A DNA stretch of 64,000 bases, taken from assembly GCF_001884105.1 (NCBI RefSeq), contig NZ_MACI01000068.1, positions 1 through 64,000 on the forward strand. Reading direction: 5' to 3'. The first letter of the stretch is position 1. Each line of letters starts with the position of its first letter. The stretch is from Bacillus luti. GTDB lineage: Bacteria > Bacillota > Bacilli > Bacillales > Bacillaceae_G. This document shows positions 18,424-27,775 of this stretch, in pieces. The position numbers and the translations under genes were made by a program. The notes below the pieces were generated by a model, which worked only from the letters and a program-made list of their open reading frames with translations, had not been told where the DNA came from and made no database searches.

Positions 18424-18712
18424 TTTGTTTGCTCCTTCGTAATGTTTTGTATGGATTTATTTCTTAATTATACAAATGAATGTAAAATGATGGAATGAAA
18501 AAACAGTGTAATACTCTCTTTCTTTTTGAATACCATTCATGTTATTGCACATTAAGGGAATGGTAATAAATAGGTTGGGAAATTAAAATACTGAAAATTT
18601 AATCTTTTATTTCTTTTGTAATTAATATAAAATTCTATATATATCATATAAATAAATTTGATACATAATGAGTTTGTGTAGAAATGTTAATAGAATGAAG
18701 CGAGGGAGCGAA

Positions 18713-20866
18713 ATGAGACAGAAAAAGGAGAAGCAGAAACAATCGAAAAAGAAAAAGACTCATATTCCATTTCGATTGAATGTACTATTTTTTATCGTCT
18801 TTCTTTTATTTTCAGCTATTATAATTCAATTAGGTAAAGTACAAATTATTGATGGAGAAACGTATAGAAATGAAGTGAATAAGAAAGAAGATGTGACGGT
18901 GAGCACGCCTGTTCCTAGAGGGAAAATGTTTGATCGGGAAGGTCATGTGATTGTAAATAATAAACCGTTACGAACCGTTACATATACGAAAATGAAAGGA
19001 GTAGATTCGAAAGAAGTTTTACAAGTAGCAAGGGATTTAGCAAAGTTAATTGAAATGCCGCAAGAGGATATGGATAAGTTAACGGAGACTGATAAGAAAG
19101 ATTTTTGGATGCAGTTAAATGAAAAACGTGCTATGGCAAAAGTTACGAAAGAAGATGAAGGTAACTTTAGAAAGCAGGAAGTAGAAGGGAAAGAATTAGA
19201 TAAAAAAGTAGAAGAATTGCGCCGAGAAAGAATTACACAAGAAGAATTAAATGAACTTTCAAAAGAGGATATGGAAGTATTAGCAATTAAAAGTAAAATG
19301 AATGCGGGATATAAAATGACACCGCAAATTGTCAAAAAAGATGTGAGTCTAAATGAATATGCAGTCGTAAGTGAAAGATTGGCAAGCTTGCCAGGAGTAG
19401 ATACGACGGTGGATTGGGAACGTGAATATCCAAATGATAAAATACTCCGTTCTGTCCTTGGTAGTGTTTCTAGTGAAAATGAAGGATTACCAAGGGAGCA
19501 ACTAGACTACTATTTAGTACGAGATTATAACCGAAATGATCGTATCGGTAAGAGTTATATCGAAAAGCAGTATGAAGATGCGCTGCATGGTACGAAAGAA
19601 CAGACGAAAAATATTACAGATAAAACCGGAAATATTGTTCGGACTGAAAAAGTGACAAAAGGAAAAAGTGGGCATAATTTAATGTTAACAGTTGATATGG
19701 AATTGCAAAAGAAAGTGGAGGAGAGTCTTGATAAAAATTTAAGAGCATTTCATTCTTCAGAACCGATGATGGATCGCGCATTTGTTGTAATGATGAATCC
19801 GAAAAACGGTCAAATTTTATCAATGGCAGGAAAGAAAATCGTAAATAAAGACGGTGGGATGCAAATAGAAGATTTCGCTTTAGGGACGATGACAAGCTCG
19901 TATGAGTTAGGATCAACTGTGAAAGGGGCTACGTTATTAGCCGGATATCAAACGGAAGCGATTAAGCCGTATACGCATTTCTTTGATGCACCAATGTACT
20001 TTAAAGGGAGTGTCAAGCCGAAGAAATCTTGGAAAGACTTTGGAGATATTGATGATTTAAGAGCTTTACAAGTTTCATCGAACGTTTATATGTTTAATAC
20101 AGCTTTAAAAATAGCAGGTATTAATTATGTACCACAAAATCCGTTAGATATTAAACAAGAGACATTTAATAAAATGCGCTATTACTTTAGACAATTTGGC
20201 CTAGGCGTACCAACTGGTATTGACTTGCCGAATGAATCAATCGGTCAAATAGGTAGAACTGATAATATACCTGGTTTTTTACTTGATTATGCGATTGGAC
20301 AATATGATACATATACACCGCTTCAACTTGCACAATACATTTCAACGATTGCGAATGGCGGATACCGAATGAAACCACAAATTGTGCAAGAAGTGAGAGA
20401 GCAACCAAATAGACCAGAGGATGTTGGGAAAGTCATTCGGACAATGGAACCAACTATATTAAATCGAGTGGATATGGATATTTCCTATATCAATCACGTA
20501 AAAGAAGGATTTAGAAGAGTATTCCAAGAAGCAGACGGAACAGGTACCGCAACATTTAAAGGATTACCGTATAAACCAGCTGGAAAAACAGGAACAGCTG
20601 AAACAGTATATGGCGGGGAAAGTGATATTGGAAGAGATGAAAACTATAACCGAAAAAAATGTTATAATTTAACTCTTGCCGGTTATGCACCATATGATGC
20701 TGATCCGGAAGTCGCTTTTTCAGTTGTTGTACCATGGGTGAATGATGATAAATCAGGAATTAATTCTGCGATTGGTAAAGAGATTTTAGATGCGTATTTC
20801 GAATTGAAAGCGAAAAGGTCGGGTGTAAATCTACCCCCGGTAGAACAGTTGAACAAAGCCCAGTAA
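18713..20866 (+). CDS. Class B penicillin-binding protein (PBP2/PbpA-like transpeptidase)
   Basis: Cell-wall DD-transpeptidase of 717 residues. A Lys-rich cytoplasmic start is followed by one signal-anchor helix (LNVLFFIVFLLFSAIIIQL, about 24-42), the PBP dimerisation domain with PRGKMFDREGH, and the transpeptidase domain. All three active-site motifs are present: S-T-V-K in ELGSTVKGA, S-S-N in VSSNVYM, and K-T-G in GKTGTAET. A highly charged insert (about 110-210, rich in E and K) lies in the dimerisation domain. The ATG at 18713 has GAGGGAG upstream; ATG 18668 has none. Confidence 0.9.
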   Translation: MRQKKEKQKQSKKKKTHIPFRLNVLFFIVFLLFSAIIIQLGKVQIIDGETYRNEVNKKEDVTVSTPVPRGKMFDREGHVIVNNKPLRTVTYTKMKGVDSKEVLQVARDLAKLIEMPQEDMDKLTETDKKDFWMQLNEKRAMAKVTKEDEGNFRKQEVEGKELDKKVEELRRERITQEELNELSKEDMEVLAIKSKMNAGYKMTPQIVKKDVSLNEYAVVSERLASLPGVDTTVDWEREYPNDKILRSVLGSVSSENEGLPREQLDYYLVRDYNRNDRIGKSYIEKQYEDALHGTKEQTKNITDKTGNIVRTEKVTKGKSGHNLMLTVDMELQKKVEESLDKNLRAFHSSEPMMDRAFVVMMNPKNGQILSMAGKKIVNKDGGMQIEDFALGTMTSSYELGSTVKGATLLAGYQTEAIKPYTHFFDAPMYFKGSVKPKKSWKDFGDIDDLRALQVSSNVYMFNTALKIAGINYVPQNPLDIKQETFNKMRYYFRQFGLGVPTGIDLPNESIGQIGRTDNIPGFLLDYAIGQYDTYTPLQLAQYISTIANGGYRMKPQIVQEVREQPNRPEDVGKVIRTMEPTILNRVDMDISYINHVKEGFRRVFQEADGTGTATFKGLPYKPAGKTGTAETVYGGESDIGRDENYNRKKCYNLTLAGYAPYDADPEVAFSVVVPWVNDDKSGINSAIGKEILDAYFELKAKRSGVNLPPVEQLNKAQ

Positions 20867-20872
20867 AAATAG

Positions 20873-20905
20873 TATCACTGCACAGACACACATTGTGCAG
20901 TGATA
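20873..20905 (+). terminator. Intrinsic terminator after PBP gene
   Basis: TATCACTGCACA with a perfect mirror around a 9-nt loop, followed by T-rich sequence. Confidence 0.85.
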
Positions 20906-20948
20906 TATTTTTTGAGTTAAAAAGCGTTTGAATAAGGTGGGAATGAAT

Positions 20949-21485
20949 ATGGAAGAGGAGATTAAGAAAAAGGAGATTAAGACAGGCTGGGGGAAGTACA
21001 TACTATTTATATTTGTCATGGTAATAGCCTACCATTCATTTACGTTATGCAAGGTAGAAGGGAAATCGATGCAACCAACTCTGTATGAAGAAGACTACGT
21101 ATTTGTAAATAAAGCAGCAGTACATTTTTCGAATTTACAGCACGGAGAAATTGTCATTATAAAAGAAGAGGATGAATCGAAATATTATGTGAAACGTGTC
21201 ATAGGGCTTCCTGGTGATGTCATTAACATAACGAACGGAACGGTATATGTAAATGATAAAAAGCAAGAAGAGCCATATACAAACAAAGAGTTATTCAACA
21301 ATACACAAGTCTTTTACAACTTTCAAAAGACAAAAATCCCGCCAAATAAGTTATTCGTAATGGGAGATAATCGTGAAATTAGTAGGGATAGCCGCAATGG
21401 TTTAGGGTATATAGAAGAAGATAACATAATTGGCAAAGTAGAGTTTGTGTATTATCCTTTTTCGAAAATGAAAATAATAGACTAG
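20949..21485 (+). CDS. lepB: Signal peptidase I (S26A), second copy
   Basis: Type I signal peptidase of 178 residues. One N-terminal membrane helix (YILFIFVMVIAYHSF), catalytic Ser in EGKSMQPTL (about residue 39) and Lys in YYVKRVIGLPGD (about 79), plus MGDNREISRDSR near the C terminus. It is clearly paralogous to the enzyme at 7273 but shows the standard S-R-D-S order in the last motif. The ATG at 20949 lies 8 nt behind AAGGTGG; the upstream TTG and ATG are too close to or before it. It follows the PBP terminator, so it has its own promoter. Confidence 0.9.
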   Translation: MEEEIKKKEIKTGWGKYILFIFVMVIAYHSFTLCKVEGKSMQPTLYEEDYVFVNKAAVHFSNLQHGEIVIIKEEDESKYYVKRVIGLPGDVINITNGTVYVNDKKQEEPYTNKELFNNTQVFYNFQKTKIPPNKLFVMGDNREISRDSRNGLGYIEEDNIIGKVEFVYYPFSKMKIID

Positions 21486-21586
21486 TTTAGTATCTTTATG
21501 TTCCTCAAAAAACAACCAATGAATAATTAGATGCTTTTATAATGGGAATGAAGTTAACGGTTAAGGAATAGAAAGGAACTGATCGC

Positions 21587-22117
21587 ATGTATAAGTACAC
21601 AATTTGTTTCATTAGACAAGGGGATAACATACTCCTCTTAAATAGAAATAAAAAGCCGAATATGGGAATGTGGAATGGTGTTGGAGGGAAAATTGAAGAT
21701 ACTGAAACGCCATATGAAGGAATAATTAGAGAAACGCTTGAAGAAACAGGCATAGATCTTCCAAGTGTAACCTATAAAGGGAATGTGGTTTTTAAAAGTA
21801 AGGACGAACCTCGGGGTAGTGAAGGAATGTATGTATTCCTTGCTGATCTGCCGGATGGAGTACATATGGACACGCCATTAAGTACGGCGGAAGGATTATT
21901 AGAATGGAAAGAAATCGATTGGATATTAAATTGTGATAATAGAGGTGTAGTTAGCAATTTACCAAAATACTTACCAATAATATTAACAGATGATAAAAAA
22001 TTAGAGCATATATTTACATATGATAACCGAAATATTATTAATTACACAACTGCATTCCTGACGGAAGATGATGTGAACAAGCGATATGTAAAAAAACTAC
22101 TCTCATACTCTAGTTGA
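21587..22117 (+). CDS. NUDIX hydrolase (MutT/8-oxo-dGTPase type)
   Basis: NUDIX protein of 176 residues. The complete box GGKIEDTETPYEGIIRETLE plus ETGID lies at about 27-51. The N terminus YTICFIRQGDNILLLNRNKK and the stretch MGMWNGVGGK are those of the 8-oxo-dGTP diphosphatase subgroup, so nucleotide-pool cleaning is likely. AAAGGAACTG is upstream of the ATG. A terminator-like hairpin separates it from the following lipoprotein gene. Confidence 0.85.
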   Translation: MYKYTICFIRQGDNILLLNRNKKPNMGMWNGVGGKIEDTETPYEGIIRETLEETGIDLPSVTYKGNVVFKSKDEPRGSEGMYVFLADLPDGVHMDTPLSTAEGLLEWKEIDWILNCDNRGVVSNLPKYLPIILTDDKKLEHIFTYDNRNIINYTTAFLTEDDVNKRYVKKLLSYSS

Positions 22118-22129
22118 TAAAATATTTTA

Positions 22130-22163
22130 AAGAGCAATCGGTATTTTCGTATCGATTGCTCTT
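22130..22163 (+). terminator. Terminator after NUDIX gene
   Basis: AAGAGCAATCG, 12-nt loop, perfect mirror, then a T-rich stretch. It sits just before the ribosome binding site of the lipoprotein gene. Confidence 0.7.
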
Positions 22164-22185
22164 ATTCTATACGCGGGGTGATGAT

Positions 22186-23313
22186 ATGTTTCAGAAATAT
22201 AATTCATTGGCCATAATCGTCATATGTACAATGTTTCTTTTTGTAGCTTGTTCTAAAAGTGATACGGAACTGAAAGATATTCAAAGAGCAGATTATCTTG
22301 TATCTTATTCAAATACAATGAAAAACGGTGGTTACATGTATGCATACGATAAAAAAGGAAATGAGATTAGTAAAATAGAAGTAGACGGTCAAAGTATGAT
22401 GAGTAATGCAAAAGATGAAAAGGGGTACTACTTTTCATCAAGTAGAAATAACAATCATTACGCTATTGATAAGACAGGTAAAATACGTGAGTTAAATAGA
22501 CCTAAACAATTACAAAATATAAACGCAGGAGCATATTTCATCCATGCAGAGCGAGGGTATGTATATTATGATGTGAATATTGGATTGGTAGACGAAAAGA
22601 AGGGATATACAAGTGAACTTGTATATTGGAAAGATAGTGACAAAAGGCAAGAAAGTGTAGAACTGAAGGGAACGATTCAAGGAGCGCATATTATTGAGAA
22701 TCACATATACGCATTTTCACAAACACTAGACAAAATATATATTTCAGAAATAGACTTGGCTACAAATAAAAAAACAAACGAATTTGAAATTCCTAATGAA
22801 AACGTGTATTTTGCACCAACTACTCAAAAAATAATTTTTCAAAAGTATAAAGATAAATTATTACTCGCATTGAGTGATAATGTAAATCAAAAGTTACCAG
22901 CTAAATTAATGATGATCAACCCGAAAACTAGAGTAGTAGAAAAAGAAAAGGTACTAGATGACGAGAATATTATACCTGTTCTAGTGCAGGTGATTGATAA
23001 TAAGGTTTATATTTTAGGCGATGATGAAAAAATAAAAGAATTAGATGAGAATTTAAACGTCACACGCGCATATTCATTGAAAAGTGATGAAAATACAAAA
23101 ATCGCTATAGAGGATAAAGGGATTTCTGATATGCAAGTACATGATCATAAATTATATATCCTATACAAAGATATGAATTCGAAAAGTAAAACGAAACAAC
23201 TGGTAGCTGAGATTGAGGGGTATGATTTATTCACAGGAACCAGCATGGAAAAGACTACTTTGCAATTAGATAAGAAGTGGGATGATATTACCTTTTTTAC
23301 ATTAAAAGAGTAA
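22186..23313 (+). CDS. Lipoprotein of unknown function (beta-propeller-like)
   Basis: Predicted lipoprotein of 375 residues. A signal peptide (SLAIIVICTMFLFVAC) ends in the lipobox FVAC, with Cys at about 22 for lipid attachment outside the membrane. The rest holds repeated strand-rich units (YMYAYDKKGNEI, HYAIDKTGKIREL, KVYILGDDEKIKELDENLN, KLYILYKDMNSKSK), a pattern typical of a beta-propeller, though repeat number was not established. The start ATG 22186 follows GGGGTGAT. It may share a transcript with the small VbhA-like gene 31 nt downstream. Confidence 0.75.
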   Translation: MFQKYNSLAIIVICTMFLFVACSKSDTELKDIQRADYLVSYSNTMKNGGYMYAYDKKGNEISKIEVDGQSMMSNAKDEKGYYFSSSRNNNHYAIDKTGKIRELNRPKQLQNINAGAYFIHAERGYVYYDVNIGLVDEKKGYTSELVYWKDSDKRQESVELKGTIQGAHIIENHIYAFSQTLDKIYISEIDLATNKKTNEFEIPNENVYFAPTTQKIIFQKYKDKLLLALSDNVNQKLPAKLMMINPKTRVVEKEKVLDDENIIPVLVQVIDNKVYILGDDEKIKELDENLNVTRAYSLKSDENTKIAIEDKGISDMQVHDHKLYILYKDMNSKSKTKQLVAEIEGYDLFTGTSMEKTTLQLDKKWDDITFFTLKE

Positions 23314-23344
23314 ATAAAACGATTTGAAGGGGATAACTCAAATT

Positions 23345-23530
23345 ATGGCATTCAAAAGTGAAGAAGAACTAAATGAAGCTATTGCAGAGGCTAAAGCAAG
23401 TCTAGCAATAGAGGGCATGAATCTTACAAAAGAAATGGAAAAGATTATTAGAGACAAGTTGGCAGGTAAGATAACGCATGAGCAATTTATCGTATTAGCA
23501 GATGCGATTGCGAGACGTGAACGTACTTAA
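23345..23530 (+). CDS. VbhA-like antitoxin domain protein (61 aa)
   Basis: Small protein of 61 residues. The segment AKASLAIEGMNLTKEMEKII followed by LAGKITHEQFIVLA matches the layout of VbhA-type antitoxins, which block Fic-family AMP-transferases through an inhibitory helix with an S-x-x-x-E-G motif (here S-L-A-I-E-G at about 18-23). No Fic toxin gene is present in this window, so it is either a stand-alone regulator or an orphan that could act in trans. The ATG at 23345 is preceded by GAAGGGG. Assigned by motif only. Confidence 0.6.
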   Translation: MAFKSEEELNEAIAEAKASLAIEGMNLTKEMEKIIRDKLAGKITHEQFIVLADAIARRERT

Positions 23531-23604
23531 CAATCTAGAAGGCACCACAAACTTTTGTTACATAAACAGGAAAAAAGAGAGGGTAGATCCAACGCTCTGA
23601 CTGT

Positions 23605-23651
23605 AGACAAACTATTTTTGTAGAGTTCAGATACTAAAAAATAGTTTGTCT
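23605..23651 (+). terminator. Long hairpin, probable terminator
   Basis: AGACAAACTATTTTT and its perfect 15-nt mirror around a 17-nt loop, followed by TCTTGCTTT. It closes the lipoprotein-VbhA unit. Confidence 0.65.
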
Positions 23652-23739
23652 CTTGCTTTATGGAGAATTTATCCAACAATATATATACGTAGTACGTTTT
23701 ATGCTACAATTTACTATAAGTGAGGAAGGAAGGTGTCTT

Positions 23740-24597
23740 ATGAAAATATCCGTTTATGTTGCAAGTGCATTTAGCAAGGATCATAAAGGCGGAAATAAAG
23801 CAGGAGTGGTATTTATGGAGAATACATTGACCACTACTCAAAAAATGGCAATAGCCAAACAACTGGGCTATGCGGAAACCGCATTTATATCAGAATCTGA
23901 AGTTGCTGATTATAAAATTGAGTATTTTACACCAAAAGAGGAAGTTGATTTATGTGGTCATGCCACAATTGGCTCTTTCGCGATACTGATGCATTTAAAT
24001 AAGCTTTTCAAGAATCGCTATACGATTGAAACGAACAGCGGCGTTCTTACTATTACCATAAAAGATGACATCATATTCATGGAACAAAATGAACCGATAT
24101 TCTATGATGTTATATCTCCAAATGAGTTTATCGACTGCTTTGAAATTGAAGATATAGAAAATACATACCCAATTCAAATTGTCTCCACAGGCTTAAAAGA
24201 TATTTTAATTCCTATAAAAAGCGAAACACAATTACATACACTGCAACCTAATTTTGAAAAAATTAAAGAAATCAGCAAGTATTATAATGTTGTCGGGATG
24301 CATCTATATACTTTTAATGACAATCGAATAATATGCAGAAACTTTGCTCCACTATATGACATCAATGAAGAAGCAGCGACTGGAACTTCAAACAGCGCAT
24401 TAGCTTGCTACCTTTATGAACAGCACTACTTAAAAAAAGAAGTCTATGTATTTGAACAAGGTTATTCTTTACACTCGCCTTCCGAAATATTAGTTAAATT
24501 AGCAACCAATAGCGAGAATAAAATAGAAAAAGTTTATGTTGGTGGCAAAGGCTATTACTGTGAAACGAAGCGTTTAAATATAGAAAATATTGAGTAA
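23740..24597 (+). CDS. PhzF family isomerase/epimerase
   Basis: PhzF-like protein of 285 residues with the two-lobed diaminopimelate-epimerase fold. Motifs: GNKAGVVF near the start, the catalytic glutamate in GYAETAFISE (about 45), LCGHATIGSF (about 71-80), and EEAATGTSNSALACYL in the second lobe (about 210-225). Reaction unknown; PhzF relatives act on small amino-acid-like compounds. The ATG at 23740 follows AAGGAAGGTG; upstream in-frame codons lie in non-coding sequence. Confidence 0.85.
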   Translation: MKISVYVASAFSKDHKGGNKAGVVFMENTLTTTQKMAIAKQLGYAETAFISESEVADYKIEYFTPKEEVDLCGHATIGSFAILMHLNKLFKNRYTIETNSGVLTITIKDDIIFMEQNEPIFYDVISPNEFIDCFEIEDIENTYPIQIVSTGLKDILIPIKSETQLHTLQPNFEKIKEISKYYNVVGMHLYTFNDNRIICRNFAPLYDINEEAATGTSNSALACYLYEQHYLKKEVYVFEQGYSLHSPSEILVKLATNSENKIEKVYVGGKGYYCETKRLNIENIE

Positions 24598-24603
24598 AAA
24601 TAA

Positions 24604-24632
24604 AAAAAGAGATGGTAGATCCATCTCTTTTT
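24604..24632. terminator. Bidirectional terminator
   Basis: AAAAAGAGATGG, 5-nt loop, perfect mirror. A/T runs on both sides serve the convergent PhzF and methyltransferase genes. Confidence 0.85.
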
Positions 24633-24646
24633 CATTTTCATATGCT

Positions 24647-25414
24647 TTATGATTCGTAGCCAATCGCTTTAATCATAAAACGATGTTGTTTCACATCAAA
24701 ATATCCTTTTTGTAAGATTATCTCATGAATGCGGTACAATTCCTCATAATACCTTTCTACAGTAAAATCAGGAATTTGCCACGGAATTGCTTTTAAATAA
24801 TAGACGATAGCGCCAATATCATAAAAGCGTTGGAAAGGAAACTCTTCTTTTGCTTCTAAAATAGTAAATCCATATTCCTTTAGTTCATTACATGCCGCTT
24901 CAAGCGACCAACTTGCAAATTCGCTATTTAGCGGTGAGCTAAACTGCTCATTAAGTTCAGCGCAATCAAGACCGCCAACTTGTTGTGTAAGAAATGTTCC
25001 ATTTGGAGAAAGGATTCTTTTTACTTCAGAAGCAGCATACGATTCATGTTGATTTAAGATTAAATCAAACTGTCCATCTTGAAATGGTAATGCAGCATCA
25101 TCGCTCACCTCTACAACTTTAACCCCTAAAGGCTCTAATTTCTTCTGAGCAATTGACATGTTTGGAGCGTAGCCCTCAGTTGCATAAATAGTTGAGGGGA
25201 ATGGTTGTAACATAGATAAAAACTCTCCGCCGCCAGTACCCATATCTAACATTGATTCTGCACGCTGCATAAGCTGGAAAGCAGTGCTACCGTACGACCA
25301 CGATAAAGGCTCGCTCTTCATTCGGCCCGTTTCTGAAATGAAAGAAAAGTCCCAACCACTAAAATGTGTATTTGCACTTTTTAATAAAGTTAAAAATAAT
25401 GGATCACGTTTCAT
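24647..25414 (-). CDS. Class I SAM-dependent methyltransferase
   Basis: Methyltransferase of 255 residues. SAM-binding motif I is MLDMGTGGGEFLSML (about 56-70), the acidic motif II is IYATEGYAPNM (about 77-87), and motif IV is FDLILNQHESYAASEVKRIL (about 115-134), followed by PNGTFLTQQVGG. Related to small-molecule methyltransferases (Methyltransf_11 type); substrate unknown. Strong TAGGAGGAC upstream of the ATG. Convergent with the PhzF gene. Confidence 0.85.
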   Translation of the reverse strand: MKRDPLFLTLLKSANTHFSGWDFSFISETGRMKSEPLSWSYGSTAFQLMQRAESMLDMGTGGGEFLSMLQPFPSTIYATEGYAPNMSIAQKKLEPLGVKVVEVSDDAALPFQDGQFDLILNQHESYAASEVKRILSPNGTFLTQQVGGLDCAELNEQFSSPLNSEFASWSLEAACNELKEYGFTILEAKEEFPFQRFYDIGAIVYYLKAIPWQIPDFTVERYYEELYRIHEIILQKGYFDVKQHRFMIKAIGYES

Positions 25415-25481
25415 AATTTTGTCCTCCTATTTTTTAATGGATAATATGATGCGAAAAGAAAAAAGGGAGGACCTCTTATTA

Positions 25482-25571
25482 ATGAGAAGCGGTTTTACGT
25501 TTCGTGTTCGAATAGATTCATATAAGTTTGCTCCTTGTAAGAATGGTTATTTATATATTCGGGATAATTGA
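25482..25571 (+). CDS. Possible small ORF (29 aa)
   Basis: ATG with GGGAGG 11 nt upstream, encoding 29 residues that start MRSGFTFRVRIDSYKFAPCK. No family recognised. It could be a short peptide gene or the remnant of a longer one. The remaining spacer to 25877 holds a weak hairpin near 25690-25715 (GGGAACC with GGTTTCCC) and nothing else recognisable. Confidence 0.3.
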   Translation: MRSGFTFRVRIDSYKFAPCKNGYLYIRDN

Positions 25572-25877
25572 GTAGAAATCCTTTGAACTTAGTTGTGATG
25601 TTTTTAATTACTTGGTTTGAGTCGTTTCAGGTACTACGAATTATTACGTGGTTAAAAAATATCTATTAAAATCTAAAATGTAGGTAAAAATGGGGAACCT
25701 TAAATTTAGGTTTCCCTTTAATTTATTAAATTATCAATATTAAAATTAACAGAGCCATTAATAAAAGAAATATATATACTGAATATAAAAACTTTTAATT
25801 ATTTGAAAATATTTTATAATTTAGTATTGTTTATATATGGAATATTTTGTTTGTACGAAAGAGGGGTAAGGGGTTAT

Positions 25878-26861
25878 ATGAAAAGAATGAAAAATGTAAT
25901 GTTGCTAGTGTTGTGTTTCTTATGTTTAAGTGGTTGTAATTATGAAGATGAAGATCAGGTGAAAAAATATGTGAAAAAAAAGCACGGAATCGATGTGGTT
26001 GTAACAGATTGGGGCGCTATACATGAAGGGAATATGGGGCATACATACCATACTGTTCAAGCGAAAAATAACAAAAATATTCAATTTAGAGTAGAGGTAG
26101 ATGGTCTCATCTATTCAAGAATAACAGGCGATGAATACGAATACGGGAAAAAAACATATGAGGAATATAAGAAATTCAAACCAATGCTAGAAGAAATTAA
26201 AAAATTAGGTTATGTGGAATCTGAAAATGAAAATGCTCTCCAATATATATTGGATGATGATAATATAGGGAGAAAACCAACTGATAAGTTATTATTAACT
26301 TTAAAAACGAGTGACAAGATAGATTACAGTCAATTTGAATCAACAGAATTAGATCGTTTATATGCTCTATTCCAATTCATTCAGAAGAGTAATAGAAAAA
26401 TAACAGAACTTGAAATTGAGGATCAAAATGGTGAATCTATAGGCTTCCCTTTTAATAATGTGCAAAAAGCTATAACGAAAGAAGAACTGCTTCTAACAAT
26501 GAAAAATACTGTAAGCAGTTATTGGACATATTTGATTCAAACTGAAACAAGAGTAGATGAAAGATTAAATGAAATTCAAAATGATCGTTTCGTAATTAAA
26601 GATATTACTTGTCCACACCCAGAAGACGGTAATTGTCCAGAGTATAAATTGATTTTAGTTTTCAATGACAGTGAGATTAAATATAAAGATGATTCCTATG
26701 TAATAGAGGATTTGAGAAAGGTAGTCACTATTCTTAAAGAAGAACTATATAATAAGGAATTTGACATATTTTTGACGAACAAGGATGGAACAAGTTATTC
26801 ACTCTGGTTATCATCGGAAGCAATCAAGAAAAGTAATGCCGTGGAAGAACTTGTAAAATAA
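25878..26861 (+). CDS. Hypothetical lipoprotein (327 aa)
   Basis: Predicted lipoprotein: signal peptide KRMKNVMLLVLCFLCLSGCN with lipobox LSGC, then an acidic, lysine-rich extracellular part. The first 90 residues (VKKYVKKKHGIDVVVTDWG, NIQFRVEVDGLI) resemble short alpha/beta domains seen in Bacillus lipoproteins, but no family could be named. Start ATG 25878 follows AAGGGG; earlier in-frame codons are AT-rich spacer. It stands alone before a strong terminator. Confidence 0.7.
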   Translation: MKRMKNVMLLVLCFLCLSGCNYEDEDQVKKYVKKKHGIDVVVTDWGAIHEGNMGHTYHTVQAKNNKNIQFRVEVDGLIYSRITGDEYEYGKKTYEEYKKFKPMLEEIKKLGYVESENENALQYILDDDNIGRKPTDKLLLTLKTSDKIDYSQFESTELDRLYALFQFIQKSNRKITELEIEDQNGESIGFPFNNVQKAITKEELLLTMKNTVSSYWTYLIQTETRVDERLNEIQNDRFVIKDITCPHPEDGNCPEYKLILVFNDSEIKYKDDSYVIEDLRKVVTILKEELYNKEFDIFLTNKDGTSYSLWLSSEAIKKSNAVEELVK

Positions 26862-26922
26862 AGGTGTGAAGAAAAATTCAAACCACTTTTTAAGTTTGTT
26901 ATTTCTTTATTCAAAAAGAAAG

Positions 26923-26958
26923 AAACGCTTATGCTCCATTTTTGAAGCATAAGCGTTT
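26923..26958. terminator. Bidirectional terminator
   Basis: AAACGCTTATGCT and its perfect mirror with a 10-nt loop, T run on +, between convergent genes. Confidence 0.85.
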
Positions 26959-26971
26959 TTGTTTAAAATAC

Positions 26972-27742
26972 TCAAAAAGAAAAATCCTTTGGTAAAGTAC
27001 CATTTTTAATCACCGTTCTTAACCCATGTTTTATAATCCAAGGGTTAACAGGATACGGTTTATCACGCAATTGCTGAAACCATTGAAAAACGAGTTCTTT
27101 ATCTTCTTTCGTAATATCGTTAATATGATTAGCTACAGATTTTTGAACATATTTAGAAGGGTCATTCATTAATGGTTCAAGAAGCTGTAAATTGTTCTTA
27201 AAATCACCTTTCAAGGCTCCCGTTTTTTTAGCCCAAGGAAGTCTTGGTCTTGTACCTTCTGAAACCAATCTCCTAATGTGGCTGTTTTTATCATGAATCC
27301 ACTGTTGCAATATATTTAGTGTGTCTTCATGATATGTTTCAAGAAAAGGCCGAATAGCATATTCAGCAGTATTCCGTTTTGTTATTTCATACATGGCGTT
27401 GAATGAGGTTTCAAAATTGTTAAGCCCATATTTTTCAACGTATTTTGCGATAGGCATATACATATATCCGTTTGTAAATGTGCCTACTTCTGTTGTATTT
27501 TCTGGTCCCAATGTTTTCAGTAATATATGTATTGCTTCATTAAAATCCTTTTGCAAAGCATTGTGTAATTCATCTGCAATTACTTCAATTCGTTGCTTTA
27601 ACTCTAAATTTTCAACTTTATATGTTACGGAAGCTACAAAGTTTCTTTTAGAGAAATTAGGATCGTATTTACAAATAGAATCAGCCATGTTTTCTGCTAA
27701 TTCTTCGTTAAATAAAAATTTTAACGGAACATATTTACCCAT
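26972..27742 (-). CDS. DNA alkylation repair protein (AlkC/YhaZ-like HEAT repeats)
   Basis: Protein of 256 residues built of HEAT-like helical repeats. The conserved core is HIRRLVSEGTRPRLPWAKKT (about 155-174) and NDPSKYVQKSVANHINDITK (about 192-211), as in AlkC-type alkylpurine DNA glycosylases, which excise N3-alkylated bases. It is more canonical than its relative at 7985, where the RPRLPWA box is changed to RPRGVWS. GAGGTG precedes the ATG. A short spacer separates it from the next minus-strand gene upstream. Confidence 0.8.
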   Translation of the reverse strand: MGKYVPLKFLFNEELAENMADSICKYDPNFSKRNFVASVTYKVENLELKQRIEVIADELHNALQKDFNEAIHILLKTLGPENTTEVGTFTNGYMYMPIAKYVEKYGLNNFETSFNAMYEITKRNTAEYAIRPFLETYHEDTLNILQQWIHDKNSHIRRLVSEGTRPRLPWAKKTGALKGDFKNNLQLLEPLMNDPSKYVQKSVANHINDITKEDKELVFQWFQQLRDKPYPVNPWIIKHGLRTVIKNGTLPKDFSF

Positions 27743-27775
27743 ATTTTCACCTCAGTGGTCAGTTGAAAACAAGTT

